A DNA stretch of 64,000 nucleotides, from NCBI RefSeq assembly GCF_002288925.2, contig NW_022098067.1, positions 5,017,017 to 5,081,016 of the forward strand, given 5' to 3'. This stretch comes from Delphinapterus leucas (lineage: Eukaryota; Chordata; Mammalia; Artiodactyla; Monodontidae). The position numbers and the translations under genes were made by a program. This document shows, piece after piece, positions 1 through 12,726 of the stretch. The number at the start of each line of letters is the position of its first letter. Position 1 is the stretch's first letter. A model generated the notes under the pieces. The model ran no database searches. It was not told the DNA's origin and worked only from the letters and a program-made list of their open reading frames with translations.

Positions 1-1998
1 ATATTAGTGTTGAGAGTGGGCAATCTTGTCTTGTTCCTGATCTTAGGGAAAATGCATTCAGTTTTTCACCATTGAAAATGATGTTGACTGTGGGTCTGTC
101 ATATATGGCCCTTATTATGTTGAGGTAAGTTCTCTCTATGCCTACTTTCTGGAGAGTTTTTGTCATAAACAGTGTTGAATTTTGTCAAAAGTGTTTTCTG
201 CATCTCTTGAGATTATTGTATGGTTTTTCTTCTTCAATTTGTTAATATAGTGTACCACATTGATTGATTTGCATATATTGAAGAATCCCTGCATTCCTGG
301 GGCAAACCCCACTTGATCATGGCGTATAAGACTTTTAATGTGCTGTTGGATTCTGTTTGCTAGTATTTTGCTGAGGATTTTTGCATCTATGTTCATCAGT
401 GATATTGGCCTGTAGTTTTCTTTTTTTGTAGTATCTTTGTCTGGCTTTGGTATTAGGGTGATGGTGGCCTTATAGAATGAGATTCGGAGTGTTCCCTCCC
501 TCTGCTATATTTTGGAGGTGTTTGAGAATGATAGGTGTAAGCTCTTCTCTAAATGTTTGATAGAATTTGCCTGTGAAGCCATCTGGTCCTGGAGTTTTGT
601 TTGTAGGAAGATGTTAAATCACAGTTTCAATTTCACTGTTTGCAATTGGTCTGTTTATATTTTCTATTTCTTCCTGGTACAGTCTCAGAGGGATTTGCTT
701 TTCTAAAAATTTGTCCATTTCTTTCAGGTTTTCCATTTTACTAGCATATAGTTGCTTGTAGTAATCTCTCATGATCCTTTGTATTTCTGTAGTTTCAGTT
801 CCTACCTGTTTTTCATTTCTAATTCTGTTGATTTGAGTCTTACTCCTTTTTTTCTTGATAAGTCTGGCTAATGGTTTATCAATTTTGTTTATCTTCTCAA
901 AGAACCATCTTTTAGTTTTATTGGTCTTTGTATTGTTTCCTTCATTTCTTTTTTCATTTATTTCTGATCTGTTCATTATGAATTCTTTCCTTCTGCTAAC
1001 TTTGGGTTCTTTGGTTCTTCTTTTTCTAATTGCTTTAGGTGTAAGATTACACCTAGGTTGTTTATTCGAGATTTTTCCTGTTTCTTGAGGTAGGATTGTA
1101 TTCCTGTAAACTTCCCTCTCAGAACTGCTTTGGCTTCATCCCCTATGTCTAGGGTCATCATGTTTACATTGTCATTTGTTTCTAGGTATTTTTTGATTTC
1201 CTCTTTGATTTCTTCAGTGATTTCTTGGTTATTTAGTAATGTATTGTTTAGCCTCATGTGTTTGTATTTTTTACAGTTTCTTTCCTATAATTGATATCTA
1301 GTCTCATAGCATTGTGGTCGGAAAAGATACTTGATACATATTCAGTATTCTTAATTTTACTGAGGCTTGATTTGTGACCCAAGATATGATCTATCCTGGA
1401 GAATGTTCCATGAGCAATTGAGAAGAAAGTGTATTCTGTCATTTTTGGATGGAATGTCCTATAAATATCAATTAAGTCCATCTGGTTTAATGTATCATTT
1501 AAAGCTTGTGTTTCCTTATTTATTTTCATTTGGGATGATCTGTCCATTGGTGAAAGTGGGGTGTTAAAGTCCCCTACTATGATTGTGTTACTGTCGATTT
1601 CTCCTTTTATGGTTTTTAGCATTTGCTTATGTATTGAGGTGCTCCTATGTTGGGTGCATAAGTGTTTACAATTGTTATATCTTCTTGGATTGATACCTCG
1701 ATCATTATGAAGTGTCCTTTTTTGTCCTTTGTAATAGTCTTTGTTTTAAAGTCTATTTTATCTGATATGAGAATTGCTACTCCAGCTTTCTTTTGATTTC
1801 CATTTGCATGGAATATCTTTTTCCATCCCTTCACTTTCAGTCTGTACGTGTCCCTAGGTCTGAAGTGGGTCTCTTATACACAGCATATATATATGGGTCT
1901 TGTTTTTGTATCCATTCAGCCAGCCTGGGTCTTTTGGTGGGAGCATTTAATCCATTTACATTTAAGGTAGTTATCGATATGTATGTTCCTATTCCCAT
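1..1998 (-). pseudogene. L1 ORF2 remnant, copy 1 (endonuclease and start of RT)
   Basis: ORF2p carries an APE-type endonuclease, then a reverse transcriptase. The start is the ATG at 1996-1998, in the same context as in copy 2. The endonuclease is recognisable from [25 protein letters not shown] and SIFSDHNAMRL, so the SDH catalytic pair is present. It is split over separate frames (1616-1834, 1254-1622, 976-1257, 614-976). Near 163-396 the RT segment NRIQQHIK...HDQVGF is visible. Multiple frameshifts and stops make it non-coding. The remainder lies outside the window. Confidence 0.88.
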
Positions 1999-2941
1999 TT
2001 TCTTAATTGTTTTGGGTTTGTTATTGTAGGTCTTTTCCTTCTCTTGTGTTTCTTGCCTAGAGAAGTTCCTTTAGCATTTGTTGTAAAGCTGGTTTGGTGA
2101 TGCTGAATTCTCTTAACTTTTGTTTGTCTGTAAAGGTTTTTATTTCTCCATCAAATCTGAATGAAAGCCTTGCTGGGTAGAGTAATCTTGCTGGTACGTT
2201 TTTCCCTTTCATCATTTTAAATATGTCCTGCCACTCCTTTCTGGCTTGTGAGTTTCTGCTGAAAGATCAGCTGTTAACCTTCTGAGGATTCCCCTGTATG
2301 TTATTTGTTGCTTTTTCCTTGCTGCTTTTAGAATTTTTTTGTGTGTTTAATTTTTTATAGTTTGATTAATATGCATCTTGGCATGTTTCTCCTTGGATTT
2401 ATCCTGTATGAGACTCTCTGCACTTCCTGGACTTGATTATTTCCTTTCCCATGTTAGTGAAGTTTTCAACTCTAATCACTTCAAATAATTTCTCAGTCCC
2501 TTTCTTTTTCTCTTCTTCTTCTGGGACCCTTATAATTCGAATGTTGGTGCATTTAATGTTGTCCCAGAGGTCTCTGAGACTGTCCTCAATTCTTTTCATT
2601 CTTTTTTCTTTAATCTGCTCTATGGTGGTTATTTCCACTATTTTATCTTCCAGGTCACTTATTCATTCTTCTGCCTCAGTTATTCTCCTATTGATTCTTT
2701 CTAGAGAATTTTTAACTTCATTTATTGTGTTGTTCATCATTGTTTGCTCTTTAGTTCTTCTAGGTCCTTGTTAAAGATTTCTTGTATTTTCTCCATTCCA
2801 TTTTCCAAGATTTTGTATCATCTTTACTATCATTACTCTGAATTCTTTTTCAGGTAGACTGAGTATTTCCTCTTCATTTGTTTGGTTTGGTGGGGTTTTA
2901 CCTTGCTCCTTCATCTGCTGCATATTTCTCTGTCTTCGCAT
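1992..2941 (-). pseudogene. L1 ORF1 remnant, copy 1
   Basis: This is the decayed coding region of the L1 RNA-binding chaperone (ORF1p). The start matches the MRRQKN-type N-terminus of copy 3 at about 2941. Downstream the coiled-coil region and the conserved SLRDLWDNIKCTNI segment of the RNA-recognition domain are visible near 2530-2580. Frameshifts and stops break it into short pieces (longest clean stretch 79 codons, 2399-2638). The 3' boundary is set by comparison with copies 2 and 3 and is approximate. It cannot make a functional protein. Confidence 0.85.
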
Positions 2942-4879
2942 TTTGCTTAACTTATTGTGTTTGGACTCCTTTTCTCAGGCTGCAGGTTCATAGTTCCCAT
3001 TGTTTTGGTATCTTCCCCCAGTGGGTAAGGCTGGTTCAGTGGCTTGTGTAGGCTTCTTGGTGGAGGGGACTGGTGCCTGTGTTCTGATGGATGGGGCTGG
3101 ATCTTGTCTTTCTTATCAGCAGGGCCTTGTCAAGTGGTGTGTTTTGGGGTGTCTGTGAACTTACTATGATTTTGGGCAGCCTCTTTGTTAATGGGTGGCG
3201 TTGTGTTCCTGTGTTCCTGCTAGTTGTTTACCATCGGGCATCCAGCACTGGAGCTTGCTGACCATTGGGTGGAGCTCGGTCTTACTGTTGAGAGAGAGAT
3301 CTCTGTGAGAGCTCTCGCCAATTGATATTACTTGGGGCTGGGAGGTCTCAGATGGTCCAATGTCCTGAACTCAGCTCTCCCACCTTAGAGGCTCAGGCCT
3401 GACACCAGGACAGGGAACCAAGACCCTGTCAGCCACATAGCCCAGAAGAAAATGGAGAAAATTAATTAATTAATTAATATAAAATTATTAAAAGAAAAAA
3501 GTTGCTAAAATAAAAAAGTAATAATAAAAGAAAAGAGAGCAACGACACCAATAAAAAAATCCACCAATGATAACAAGTGCTAAAAACTATACTATGATAA
3601 ACGTAAAAATCAGAAAAAAGTCAGTCTCATACAGCAAACCCCAAGTCTACAGTTGCTCCCAAAGTACACCACCTAATTTTGGCTTGATTATTTGTATATT
3701 CAGGTATTCCACAGATGCAGGGTGTGTCAAGTTGATTGTGGGGATTGAATCTGCTGCTCCTGAGACTTGGAGTAATTTCCCTTTCTCTTCTTTGTTCACA
3801 CAGCTCCTGGTGTTCAGCTTTCATTTTGGCCCCACCTCTGTTTGTAGGCCACCCTCAGACATCTGCTCACTGCCCAGACAGGAGGAGGTTAAGTCAGCAG
3901 CTGATTAGGGGGCTCTGGCTCACTCATGCCAGGGGGAGGGAGGGGTACAGTAGTTATAATTGGAATGCGGGGCAAGCCTGCAGTCCAGAGCCCCATGTGA
4001 AGTTGCAACAGGCTGAGGTGCATGGTGTGTTCTCCCAGGGAAATTGTCCCTGGATCACAGGACCCTGGCAGTGGTGGGTTGCACAGGCTCCCGGAGCAGG
4101 GTTGTGGATAGTGACCTGTGCTTGCACACAGGATTCTTGGTGGCTGCAGCAGCAGCATTAGCATTTCATGTCCATCTCTGGAGACTGAGCTGATAGCCAC
4201 GGCTTGCTCCCATCTCTGGAGCTCGTTTAGCCAGTGCTCTGCCTTCTGTGGGTTGACAGAGAAGGAATCCCCTCTCCTTGCACACCCCGAAATCATGGTC
4301 TCTTGCCTCTTATGCAGGTCCATACTTTTTCCCAGACTCCCTCCCCGTTAACTGTGGTGCCCTAGCCCCCCCTTCAGGCTGTGTTCACGCCGCCAATCCC
4401 AGTCCTCTCCCTGGGATCTGACCTCTGAAGCCTGAGCCTCAGCTCCCAGCACACCCCCTGGCAGGTGAGCAGACAAGCCTCTCAGCCTGGTGAGTGCTGG
4501 TCAGCACCAATCCTCTGTGTGGGAATCTCTCCACTTTGCCCTCTGCACTACTGTTGCTGCGCTCTCTTCCGTGGCTCCAAAGCTTTCCCCCCACCCACCC
4601 CCATCTCCGCCAGTGAAGGGACTTCCTAGTGTGTGAAAACTTTCCCTCCTTCACAGCTGCTTCCCAGAGGTGCAGGTCCCGTCCCTATTCTTTTGTCTCT
4701 GTTTTTTCTTTTTTCTTTTGCCCTACCCAGGATTTTCTTGCCTTTTGGGAAATCTGAGGTCTTCTGCCAGTGTTCAGTAGGTGTTCTGTAGGAGTTGTTC
4801 CACATGTAGATGCATTTTTGATGTATTTGTAGGGAAGAAGGTGATCTCCACATCTTACTCCTCCACCATCTTGAAGGTC

Positions 4880-5660
4880 TCCCCACTTGGATGTATTTAA
4901 TTGTACTCAACAAACTTTGGATCATTGAATACCTCTTGTGCCAGATGATTCTCAGCATTTGGTGGGTATGTGCAGGGATGGAGAGATGGTGACTGACTGG
5001 AAGTTTTCATATGAAGTTCTGAAAATTATGGATATGTCTGGAGAAGCTTATTGCCCCCACTATTAAGGCAAAACTCCGAGAAAAATTTATATGGCAATGG
5101 CTAGAGCTCAGGGTAGTGCTGCTTTTCTCCATTCTGAAGGCTTATTAGCACTTTTTTAAAAATGTGAATATCTGGGTGGATTTTGTATATTTTTAATTCA
5201 CATCATACACCAGAAGTCTTTAAACTTTGAGAATCATAAAGTTTACCTGGAAGCATGTGAGAATGCAGTTAGCTTTGTCTTATACTTAGATTTTCTATTA
5301 ATAGATCTAGGTGGGGCCTAGAGATCTAATTTTTAATAAGTACTGTCTAGGTGATTCTTATGTGGGTGGTCCTGAATTTTGCATTCAGAAAGCTTGCTTA
5401 GTGGACAATTTCCACTCCAGTGTAGAAACTGCACAAATTTAAAGCATTTAATAAAACTCTATTGGGCATCCTTATACTGTGCTAGGATTCAGGGATATAA
5501 AGTTAAATATAGCTAGTAGAGGGAGAGTATAAACACATACATGCACAAATGCACACACACCCCAAAACATACTGTAATATAGAATTATGTTCATCAAATA
5601 TGTGTATAAGAAAGTCACAGACCCAGAAGTAGGGAAAGTAAACTTGAGAAAACATGAGGG
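4880..5660. other. intronic sequence without recognised gene
   Basis: I see no conserved coding segment here. There is a short CA-rich stretch near 5548-5562. This is probably intron of GUCY1A2. Confidence 0.5.
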
Positions 5661-5664
5661 CTGG

Positions 5665-5803
5665 GCTTCCCTGGTGGCGCCGTGGTTGAGAGGCTGCCTG
5701 CCAATGCAGGGGACACAGGTTCATGCCCCGGTCTGGGTAGATCCCACATGCCATGGAGCGGCTAGGCCCATGAGCCGTGGCCACTGAGCCTGCACGTGAG
5801 GCT
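5665..5803 (+). mobile_element. CHR-type tRNA-derived SINE, 3' truncated
   Basis: The head GGCTTCCCTGGTGGCGCCGT is followed by GCCAATGCAGGGGACACAGG. A B-box-like GGTTCATGCCCC (RNA polymerase III internal promoter, tRNA derived) comes next, then ATCCCACATGCCATGGAGCG. The body stops after GAGCCTGCACGTGAGG, so the distal quarter and the A-tail are missing. Only a weak candidate target duplication (catgaggg-ct against cgtgagg-ct) is seen. Confidence 0.9.
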
Positions 5804-5805
5804 CA

Positions 5806-7272
5806 TATTAATTAGGAATAAAGGAGTTCAGATAACCCAGGACAATCTACAACTTCAAGGTAATCTTTTGAGCAAACTCCTACTGCAGAAACAAGGTGAT
5901 TATTAAAGAATATGAGATGAGAGCTTCTGGACAAGTGGCATTTTTTTCCATTCCAAATATATGGTGAGGAGTCTTTCATCTGCAGGAGCAGGGCATCACC
6001 TGTAACTTTTTCACCTGGTTCTCAGACCATAGCCTCTCAGGATCTGACAAGATTGTTCTTATTAAAGGAAAAATGTGGCCCAACTCCTACAACCACCTGC
6101 TATGTGAAGGGAAATCAGACTACTTTCAGAAGGGTAGCCCAGGGACACACTCAAGGCTATTTTGGTACTAGTCTGGTTAACTCCTACTTCTGGAAATTAT
6201 CCCTGCTCCAGGGATATTTTTATTACCTTCCACTTATTGTTACACCTGTGCTTGACCAACAGTGATGTTTATGTGCTGGCGTTTCTGCATCTTGGCTCCT
6301 CTGGACTGCCAGTGCTCTCAACTTCAATAATGTAGCTTCTATGGCCATGGCCATCACTTTGCTTAACCCAAGAAAATGATGCTAAAGACTGCGCTGCTTT
6401 CATCTACATTGCTTGAGCATTTGTTTTTGTCAGGGCCTTCCTACTTGCTTTTGATATATGTACTCGTGAGTCATGTTTGAAGAGAGCAAGTATATCTTCA
6501 AGAAACACAACCTCAACAACAATAAAAACCTGGGTTCATGCTTGCTGTCTGTGGCAAACTGTTCATCTTCAAGTAGGTCCAGTGGGTGTTCCATAGCCCT
6601 ATCACCTCTGCTTGGCCACTGACACCTGGATTTTCATATTTGGCCAGGAGCCTATTTCACCCACCCAGCTGCTGAGTACCTGGAAAAACAGGAGTATAAA
6701 CAGCAGAGACCTGCTGAGTATGTATGAAATAAAGGGGGAAATGTAAAAGGTCTCCAAATTTACCCAAGTATACAGTTTTTCCTGGTCTTCTGCTACTTAC
6801 AAGTTTTCATGAAGACCTTTGCCATGCTTTACCTTTTTATGGCCAGCCTTTTGGATAATCTATGTCCATACCACCAACAATCCTTTTGTCTGGTTTCTAG
6901 TTATCAAGTACCTCCAGAACTGTTTTGTGGACTCAGGGTGCCTGCCAATCACTAGAAAACTCCTCTACTGTACCCCTCTCCCTGTCACTCAGGAATCGAA
7001 CCTAATATAAGACAGGTGATTGGGCTGGCAGGTGTGGCCCAATCCTCACAGCAAGCGCAAATATGGTATCCTTTCTGAAAATGAAGTGTTCTTAGCCACA
7101 ATGATCTCATCATGCCCAGGTGACCAAGTGCTCTGTGAAATGCTAGGAGGGAAAAAGAAGACATTTTTCATTTTTAGGCTTACATCATATTCCAACACCT
7201 CTCTTCTCTCTCCTTCCCACCTCCATTTCTTTTTTAAAGACTCTAGGGGCCAAAAACAGAAAGCAGAACAAT
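5806..7272. other. intronic sequence, possibly including unrecognised old repeats or a decayed retrocopy
   Basis: This stretch is less AT-rich than the downstream intron. It holds several short open stretches in different plus-strand frames (for example 6053-6265, 6819-7010 and 7020-7328), interrupted by stops. That pattern could suit a very decayed processed gene copy, but I cannot match it to any family and I see no A-tail or target duplication of its own. The end (7265-7290) is the pre-insertion target of L1 copy 2. Confidence 0.35.
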
Positions 7273-7290
7273 TAGAAAAGCAGACTCTCT
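7273..7290. repeat. left target-site duplication of L1 copy 2
   Basis: This 18-bp sequence matches 13615-13632 at 17 of 18 positions and directly abuts the poly-T run, which is the poly-A tail of the minus-strand element. Confidence 0.88.
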
Positions 7291-7304
7291 TTTTTTTTTT
7301 TTTT

Positions 7305-7716
7305 GATAAATCAATGCATTTAATATAAAATGGGCTCATAAAAATATAAAAGATGAGTAAATGTAAAACATAATTTAGGAATTATTTATAAGTATGGTAT
7401 AAAAATCCAGAATCCATAAAGGAAAAAAACTGGTACATTTGTCAGTAAAATTTCTAAAATATGTGTGCAACAAAAGTATCATTACAAAGTCAAAAGACCA
7501 ACAAAATAAGACAAAAAAACGCAAATCTCATGACAGAAAAAGGCCTTAGTACACAAATAATTCTTACAATGCTCTTAGAAAAAGGCTAATCAAAAATTTG
7601 GAAAGTTGGTACAAAACTAGAATTACAAATGACCAACAAAAAAGGAAGACCCTCAAACTCAAAAATAAGAAAATTAAAATGGGAAGCCATTTTTAGCTGA
7701 TCCAGTTGGCAAAGAT
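7305..7716 (-). mobile_element. probable 3'-transduced flank carried by L1 copy 2
   Basis: Two A-tracts bound this block (on the minus strand): the interrupted tract at 7717-7738, directly after the L1 3'UTR, and the pure tract at 7291-7304, directly before the target duplication. The block between them resembles no L1 3'UTR in this window. On the minus strand an ATTAAA polyadenylation signal (7319-7324) sits 14 nt before the terminal A-tract. This is the expected layout when the source L1's own poly-A signal is read through and a downstream signal is used. Confidence 0.8.
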
Positions 7717-7958
7717 TTGTTTTTTTGTTTGTTTTTTTATTCTTGAATTTTATTTTATTCATTTATTTTTTATACAGCAGGTTCTTATTAGTTATCTATT
7801 TTATACATATTAGTGTATATATGTCAATCCCAATCTCCCAATTCATCCCACCACCACCTCCACCACTCCTGCTTTCCCCCACTTGGTGTCCATATGCTTG
7901 TTCTCTCCATATGTGTCTCTATTTCTACCTTGCAAACCAGTTCATGTGTACCATTTTT

Positions 7959-10900
7959 CTAGATTCCACATAAATGTGTTAATATACGATATTTGTTTTC
8001 CTCTTTCTGACTTACTTCACTCTGTATAACAGTCTCTAGGTCCATCCATGTCTCTGCAAATGACTGAATTCCATTCTTTTTATGGCTGAATAATATTCCA
8101 TTGTATATATGTACCACATCTTCTTTATCCATTCGTTTGTCAATGGGCATTTAGGTTGCTTTCATGACCTGGCTATTGTAAATAGTGCTGCAATGAACAT
8201 TGGGGTGCATGTGTCCTTTCAAATTATGGTTTTCTCTGGGTACATGCCCAGTAGTGGGATTGCTGTGTCATATGGTAATTCTATTTTTAGTTTTTTAAGG
8301 AACCTCCATACTGTTCTCCATAGTGGCTGTATCAATTTACATTCCCACCAACAGTGCAAGAGTGTTTCCTTTTCTCCGCACCCTCTCCAGCATTTGTTGT
8401 TTCTAGATTTTCTGATGATGTCCATTCTAACTGGTTGGATGTGATACCTCATTGTAGTTTTGATTTGCCTTTCTCTAATAATTAGCCTTGTTGAGCACCT
8501 TTTCATGTGCCTGTTGGCCATCTGTATGTCTCTTTGGAGAAATGTCTGCTTAGGTCTTCTGCCCATTTTTTGATTGGGTTGTTTGTTTTTTTATGTTGAG
8601 CTGCATGAGCTGCTTGTATATTTTGGAGATTAATCCTTTGTCAGTTGCTTCATTTGCGAATATTTTCTCCCATTCTGAGGGTTGTCTTTTTGTCTTGTTT
8701 ATGGTTTCCTTTGCTGTGCAAAAGCTTTGAAGTTTCATTAGGTCCCATATGTTTTTTTTTGTTTATATTTTCATTATTCTAGGAGGAGGATCAATAAAGA
8801 TCTTGCTGTGATTTATGTCATAGAGTGTTCTTCCTATGTTTTCCTTTAAAAGTTTTATAGTGTCCAGTCTTATATTTAGGTCTTTAATCCATTTTGAGTT
8901 TGTTTTTGTGTGTGGTGTTAGGGAGTGTTCTAATTTCATCCTTTTACATGTAGCTCTCCAGTTTTCCTAACATCACTTATTGAAGAGGCTGTCTTTTCTC
9001 CATTGTATATTCTTGCATCCTTTGTCATAGATTAGTTGACCATATGTGCATGGGTTTATCTCTGGGGTTTCTATCCTGTCCCATTGATCAATATTTCTGT
9101 TTTTGTGACAGTACCATATTGTCTTGATTTGTAGGTAGTATAAAGCTACTATACTAGCTTTGTAGTATAAACTGAAGTCGGGGATTCCTCCAGCTCCATT
9201 TTATTCCCTCAAGATTGCTTTGGCTATTCAGGGCCTTTTATGTATCCACACAAATTAAAATTTATTTTTCTAGTTCCTTAAACAATGCCATTGGGTATTT
9301 GTTAGGAATTGCATTGAATCTGTAGATTGCTTTGGGTAGTATGGTCATTTTCACAATATTCATTCTTCCAGTCCAAGAACATGGTATGTCCCTTCATTTG
9401 TTTGTATCATCTTTGATTTCTTTTGTCAGTGTCTTATAGTTTTCTGCATACAGGTCTTTTACCTCCTTCGGTAGATTTATTCCTGCGTATTTTATTCTTT
9501 TTCTTGCAATGGTAAATGGAAGTGTTTCCTTAATTTTTTTCAGATTTTTCATCATTAGTGTATAGGAATGCAAGATATTTCTGTGCATTAATTTTCTACC
9601 CTGCAACTTTACCAAATTCATTGATTAGCTCTAGTAGTTTTCTGGTGGCATCTTTAGGATTTTCTACATGTAGTATCATGTCATCTGCAAACAGTGACAG
9701 TTTTACTTCTTCTTTTCCAATTTGTATTCTTTTATTTCTTTTTCTTCTCTGATTGCCATAGCTAGGACTTCCAAAACGTTGTTGTATGATAGTGGTGAGA
9801 GTGGACATCCTTGTCTTGTTCCTGATCCTAGAGGAAACGCTTTCAGTTTTTCACCATTGAGAATGATGTTGGCTGTGGGTTTGTCATATAATGTCTTTAT
9901 TATATTGAGGTAGGTTCCCTCTATGCCCACTTTCTGGAGAGTTTTTATCATAAATGGGTGATGAATTTTGTCAAAATATTTTTATGCATCTATTGAGATA
10001 ATCATATGGTTTTTATTCTTCAGTTTGTTAAAATGGTGTATCACATTGATTGATTTGCATATATTGAAGAATCCTTGCATCCCTGAGATAAATGTCACTT
10101 GATCATTGTGTATGATCCTTATAGTGTGTTTTTGGATTCTATTTGCTAGTATTTTGTTGAGGATTTTTGCACCTATATTCATCAGTGATATTGGTCTGTA
10201 ATTTTCTTTTTTTGTAGTATCTTTTCCTGGTTTTGGTATCAGGGTGTTGGTGGCCTCGTACAATGAGTTTGGGAGTGCTCCTTCCTCTGCAATTTTTTGG
10301 AAGAGTTTGAGAAGGATGGGTGTTAACTCTTCTCTGAATGTTTGATAGATTTCCCCTGTGAAGCCATCTGGGTCCTGGACTTTGGTTTGTTGGAAGATTT
10401 TTAATCACAGTTTCAATTTCAGTGCTTGCATTTGTTCTGTTCATATTTTCTATTTCTTGCTGGTTCAGTCTTGGAAAGTCGTGCTTTTCTAAGATCTTTT
10501 CCATTTCTTCCAGGTTGTCCATTTTATTTGCATATAGTTGCTTGTAGTAGTCTCTCATGGTCCTTTTCATTTCTGCAGTGTCAGTTGTTACTTATCCTTT
10601 TTCATTTCTAATTCTGTTGATTTGAGTCTTCTCCCTTGTTTTCCTCAGGAGTCTGGCTAATGGCTTATCAATTCTGTTTATCTTCTCAATGAACCTTCTT
10701 TTAGTTTTATTGATATTTCCTATTGTTTCCTTTGTTTCTTTTTCATTTATTTCTGATCTGATTTTTATGATTTCTTTTCTTCTGCTAACTTTGTGTATTT
10801 TTTTTTCTTCTTTCTCTAATTGCTTTAGGTGTAAGCTTAAGTTGTGTATTTGAGATTTTTCTTGTTTTTTGAGGTAGGATTATATTGCTCTAAACTTTCC

Positions 10901-11780
10901 TCTTGGAACTGCTTTTGCTGCATCCCATAGGTTTTGGATTGTCATGTTTTTGTTGTCATTTGTCTCTAGGTATTTTTGGATTTCCTCTTTGATTTCTTCA
11001 GTGATCTCTTGGTTATTTAGTAATGTATTGTTTAGCCTCCATGTGTTTGTGTTTTTTACTTTTTTTCATTGTTATTTATTTCTAATCTCATAGCATTGTG
11101 GTCAGAGAAAATGCTTGATATGATCTCAATTTTCTTAAATTTACTGAGGCTTGATTTGTGACCCAAGATGTGATCTATCCTGGAGAATGTTTTGTGTGCA
11201 CTTGAGAAGAAAGTGTAATCTGCTCTTTTCAGGTGGAATGTCCTATAAGTATCAATTAAGTCCATCTGGTATAATGTGTTATTTAAAGCTTGTGTTTCCT
11301 TATTTATTTGCATTTTGGATGAACTGTCCATTGGTATAAGTGAGGTGTTAAAATCCCCCACGATTATTGTGTTACTGTTGATTTCCTCTTTGATAACTGT
11401 TAGTTTTTGCCTTATGTACTGAGGTGCTCTTATGTTGGGTGCATATATATTTATAATTGTTACATATTCTTCTTGGATTGATCCCTTGATCATGTAGTGT
11501 CCTTCCTTGTCTCTTGGAACATTCTTTATTTTATAGTCTATTTTATCTGATATGAGTATTGCTACTCCAGCTTCCTTTTGATTGCCATTTGCATGGAATA
11601 TCTTTTTCCATCCCCTCGCTTTTGGTCTCTTTGTGTCCCTAGGTCTGAAGTGAGTCTCTTGTAGACAGCATATATACGGGTCTTTTTTTGTATCCATTCA
11701 GTGAGCTAGTGTATTTTGGGTTGAGCATTTAATCCATTTACATTTAAGGTAATTATCAATATGTATGTTCCTATTACCAT
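7959..11780 (-). pseudogene. L1 ORF2 remnant, copy 2
   Basis: This stretch of about 3.8 kb matches the usual ORF2 length (about 1270 codons). The endonuclease (11056-11697) keeps CCLQETHFRPRDT, GDFNTSLIPMD and IFSDHNAMRLEIN, so the catalytic Glu, Asp and His positions are present. The RT keeps [19 protein letters not shown] (about 10230) and [15 protein letters not shown] (about 9670), with an intact FADD motif. The C-terminus near 8219-8566 shows the Cys-rich segment [20 protein letters not shown]. Stops and frameshifts occur throughout: a TAG follows the N-terminal PKIH segment, and several frames are needed to follow the domains. Confidence 0.9.
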
Positions 11781-12726
11781 TTTCTTAATTGTTTTGGGAT
11801 TGTTTTTGTAGGTCCTTTTCTTCTCTTGTGTTTTCCACTTAGAAAAGTTCCTTTAGCATTTGGTGTAGAACTGGTTTGGTGGTTCTGAATTCTTGTCTGG
11901 AAAGTTATTGATTTCTCCATCAAATCTGAATGAGATCCTTGCTGGATAGAGTAATCTTGGTTTTCTGTTCTCCCTTTCATCACTTTATTGTGCCACTCCC
12001 TTCTGGTTTGTAGAGTTTCTGCTGAGAAATCCGCTGTTAACCTTATGGAAGTTTCCTTGTTTGTTACTTGTCATTTTTACCTTGCTGCTTTTAATAATTT
12101 TTCTTTGTCTTTGATTTTTGTCAGTTTGATTACTATGTGTCTTGGCGTGTTTCTCCTTGGGTTTATCCTGCCTGAGACTCTCTGTGCTTCCTGGCTTTGG
12201 GTGGCTATTTCCTTACCCATGTTATGGAATGTGTCCACTATAGTCTCTTCAAATATTTTCTCGGGTCCTTTCTCTCTCTCTCTTCTCCTTCTGGCACCCC
12301 CATAATGCCAATGTGGTGTGTTTAATATTGTCCCAGAGGTCTCTTAGTCTGTCTTCATTCATTTTCATTCTTTTTTCTTTATTCTGTTTCACAGCAGTGA
12401 TTTTCACCAATCTGTGTTCCAGGTCACTTATCTGTTCATCTGCCTCAGTTATTCTGCTATTGATTCCTTTTAGTGTATTGTTCATTTCAGTTATTGTGTT
12501 GTTCATCTCTGTTTGTTTGTTCTTTGATTCTTCTAGGTCTTTGTTAAACATTCCTTGCACCTTCTTGATCTTTGCTTCCATTCTCTTTCTGAGGTCCTGC
12601 ATCATCTTCACTACCATTATTCTGAATATTTTTTTCTGAAAACTTGCTTATCTCCACTTCATTTAGTTGTTTTTCTGGGGTTTTATCTTGTTCCTTCGTT
12701 TTGTACCTAGTCCTCTGCCTTTTCAT
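11774..12726 (-). pseudogene. L1 ORF1 remnant, copy 2
   Basis: The ATG at 12724-12726 starts MKRQRTRYKTKEQDKTPEKQ. A coiled coil rich in Asn, Glu and Lys follows (about 12250-12617, with NNTITEMNNTLKGINSRITE), then the SLRDLWDNIK-like segment (here RLRDLWDNIK). Frameshifts near 12540-12620 and 12260-12300, and more in the C-terminal half, break it. The ORF1 stop overlaps the ORF2 start by 7 nt, as is common in mammalian L1. Confidence 0.87.

Larger units (their letters stand above)
1..4876 (-). mobile_element. LINE-1 copy 1, 5' part, 3' side cut by the window edge
   Basis: This is an L1 read on the minus strand. Its 5' end lies at about 4876, where the minus strand reads CTTCAAGATGGTGGAGGAG, a typical L1 start with an AAGATGG motif like a YY1 site. 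The 5'UTR runs from about 2942 to 4876 (about 1.9 kb) and is GC-rich beyond 3700. ORF1 follows, then ORF2 through the endonuclease and into the reverse transcriptase fingers at position 1. The 5'UTR is of the same type as copy 3. Many CpGs seen in copy 3 appear here as TpG or CpA, which suggests this copy is older. No target-site duplication can be tested, because the 3' end lies outside the window. Confidence 0.93.

Noticed and set aside
3736..4323. Overlapping 141- and 144-codon frames on both strands
   Set aside because: They lie in the GC-rich 5'UTR of L1 copy 1. The corresponding part of copy 3 does not keep these frames.
5500..5600. Possible CA microsatellite
   Set aside because: Only a few CA units with interruptions, too short to list as a microsatellite.
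7725..8738. Plus-strand frames in the L1 3' regions (for example 8109-8444 and 19031-19249)
   Set aside because: They are antisense shadows of ORF2 and recur at the same L1 positions in copies 2 and 3.
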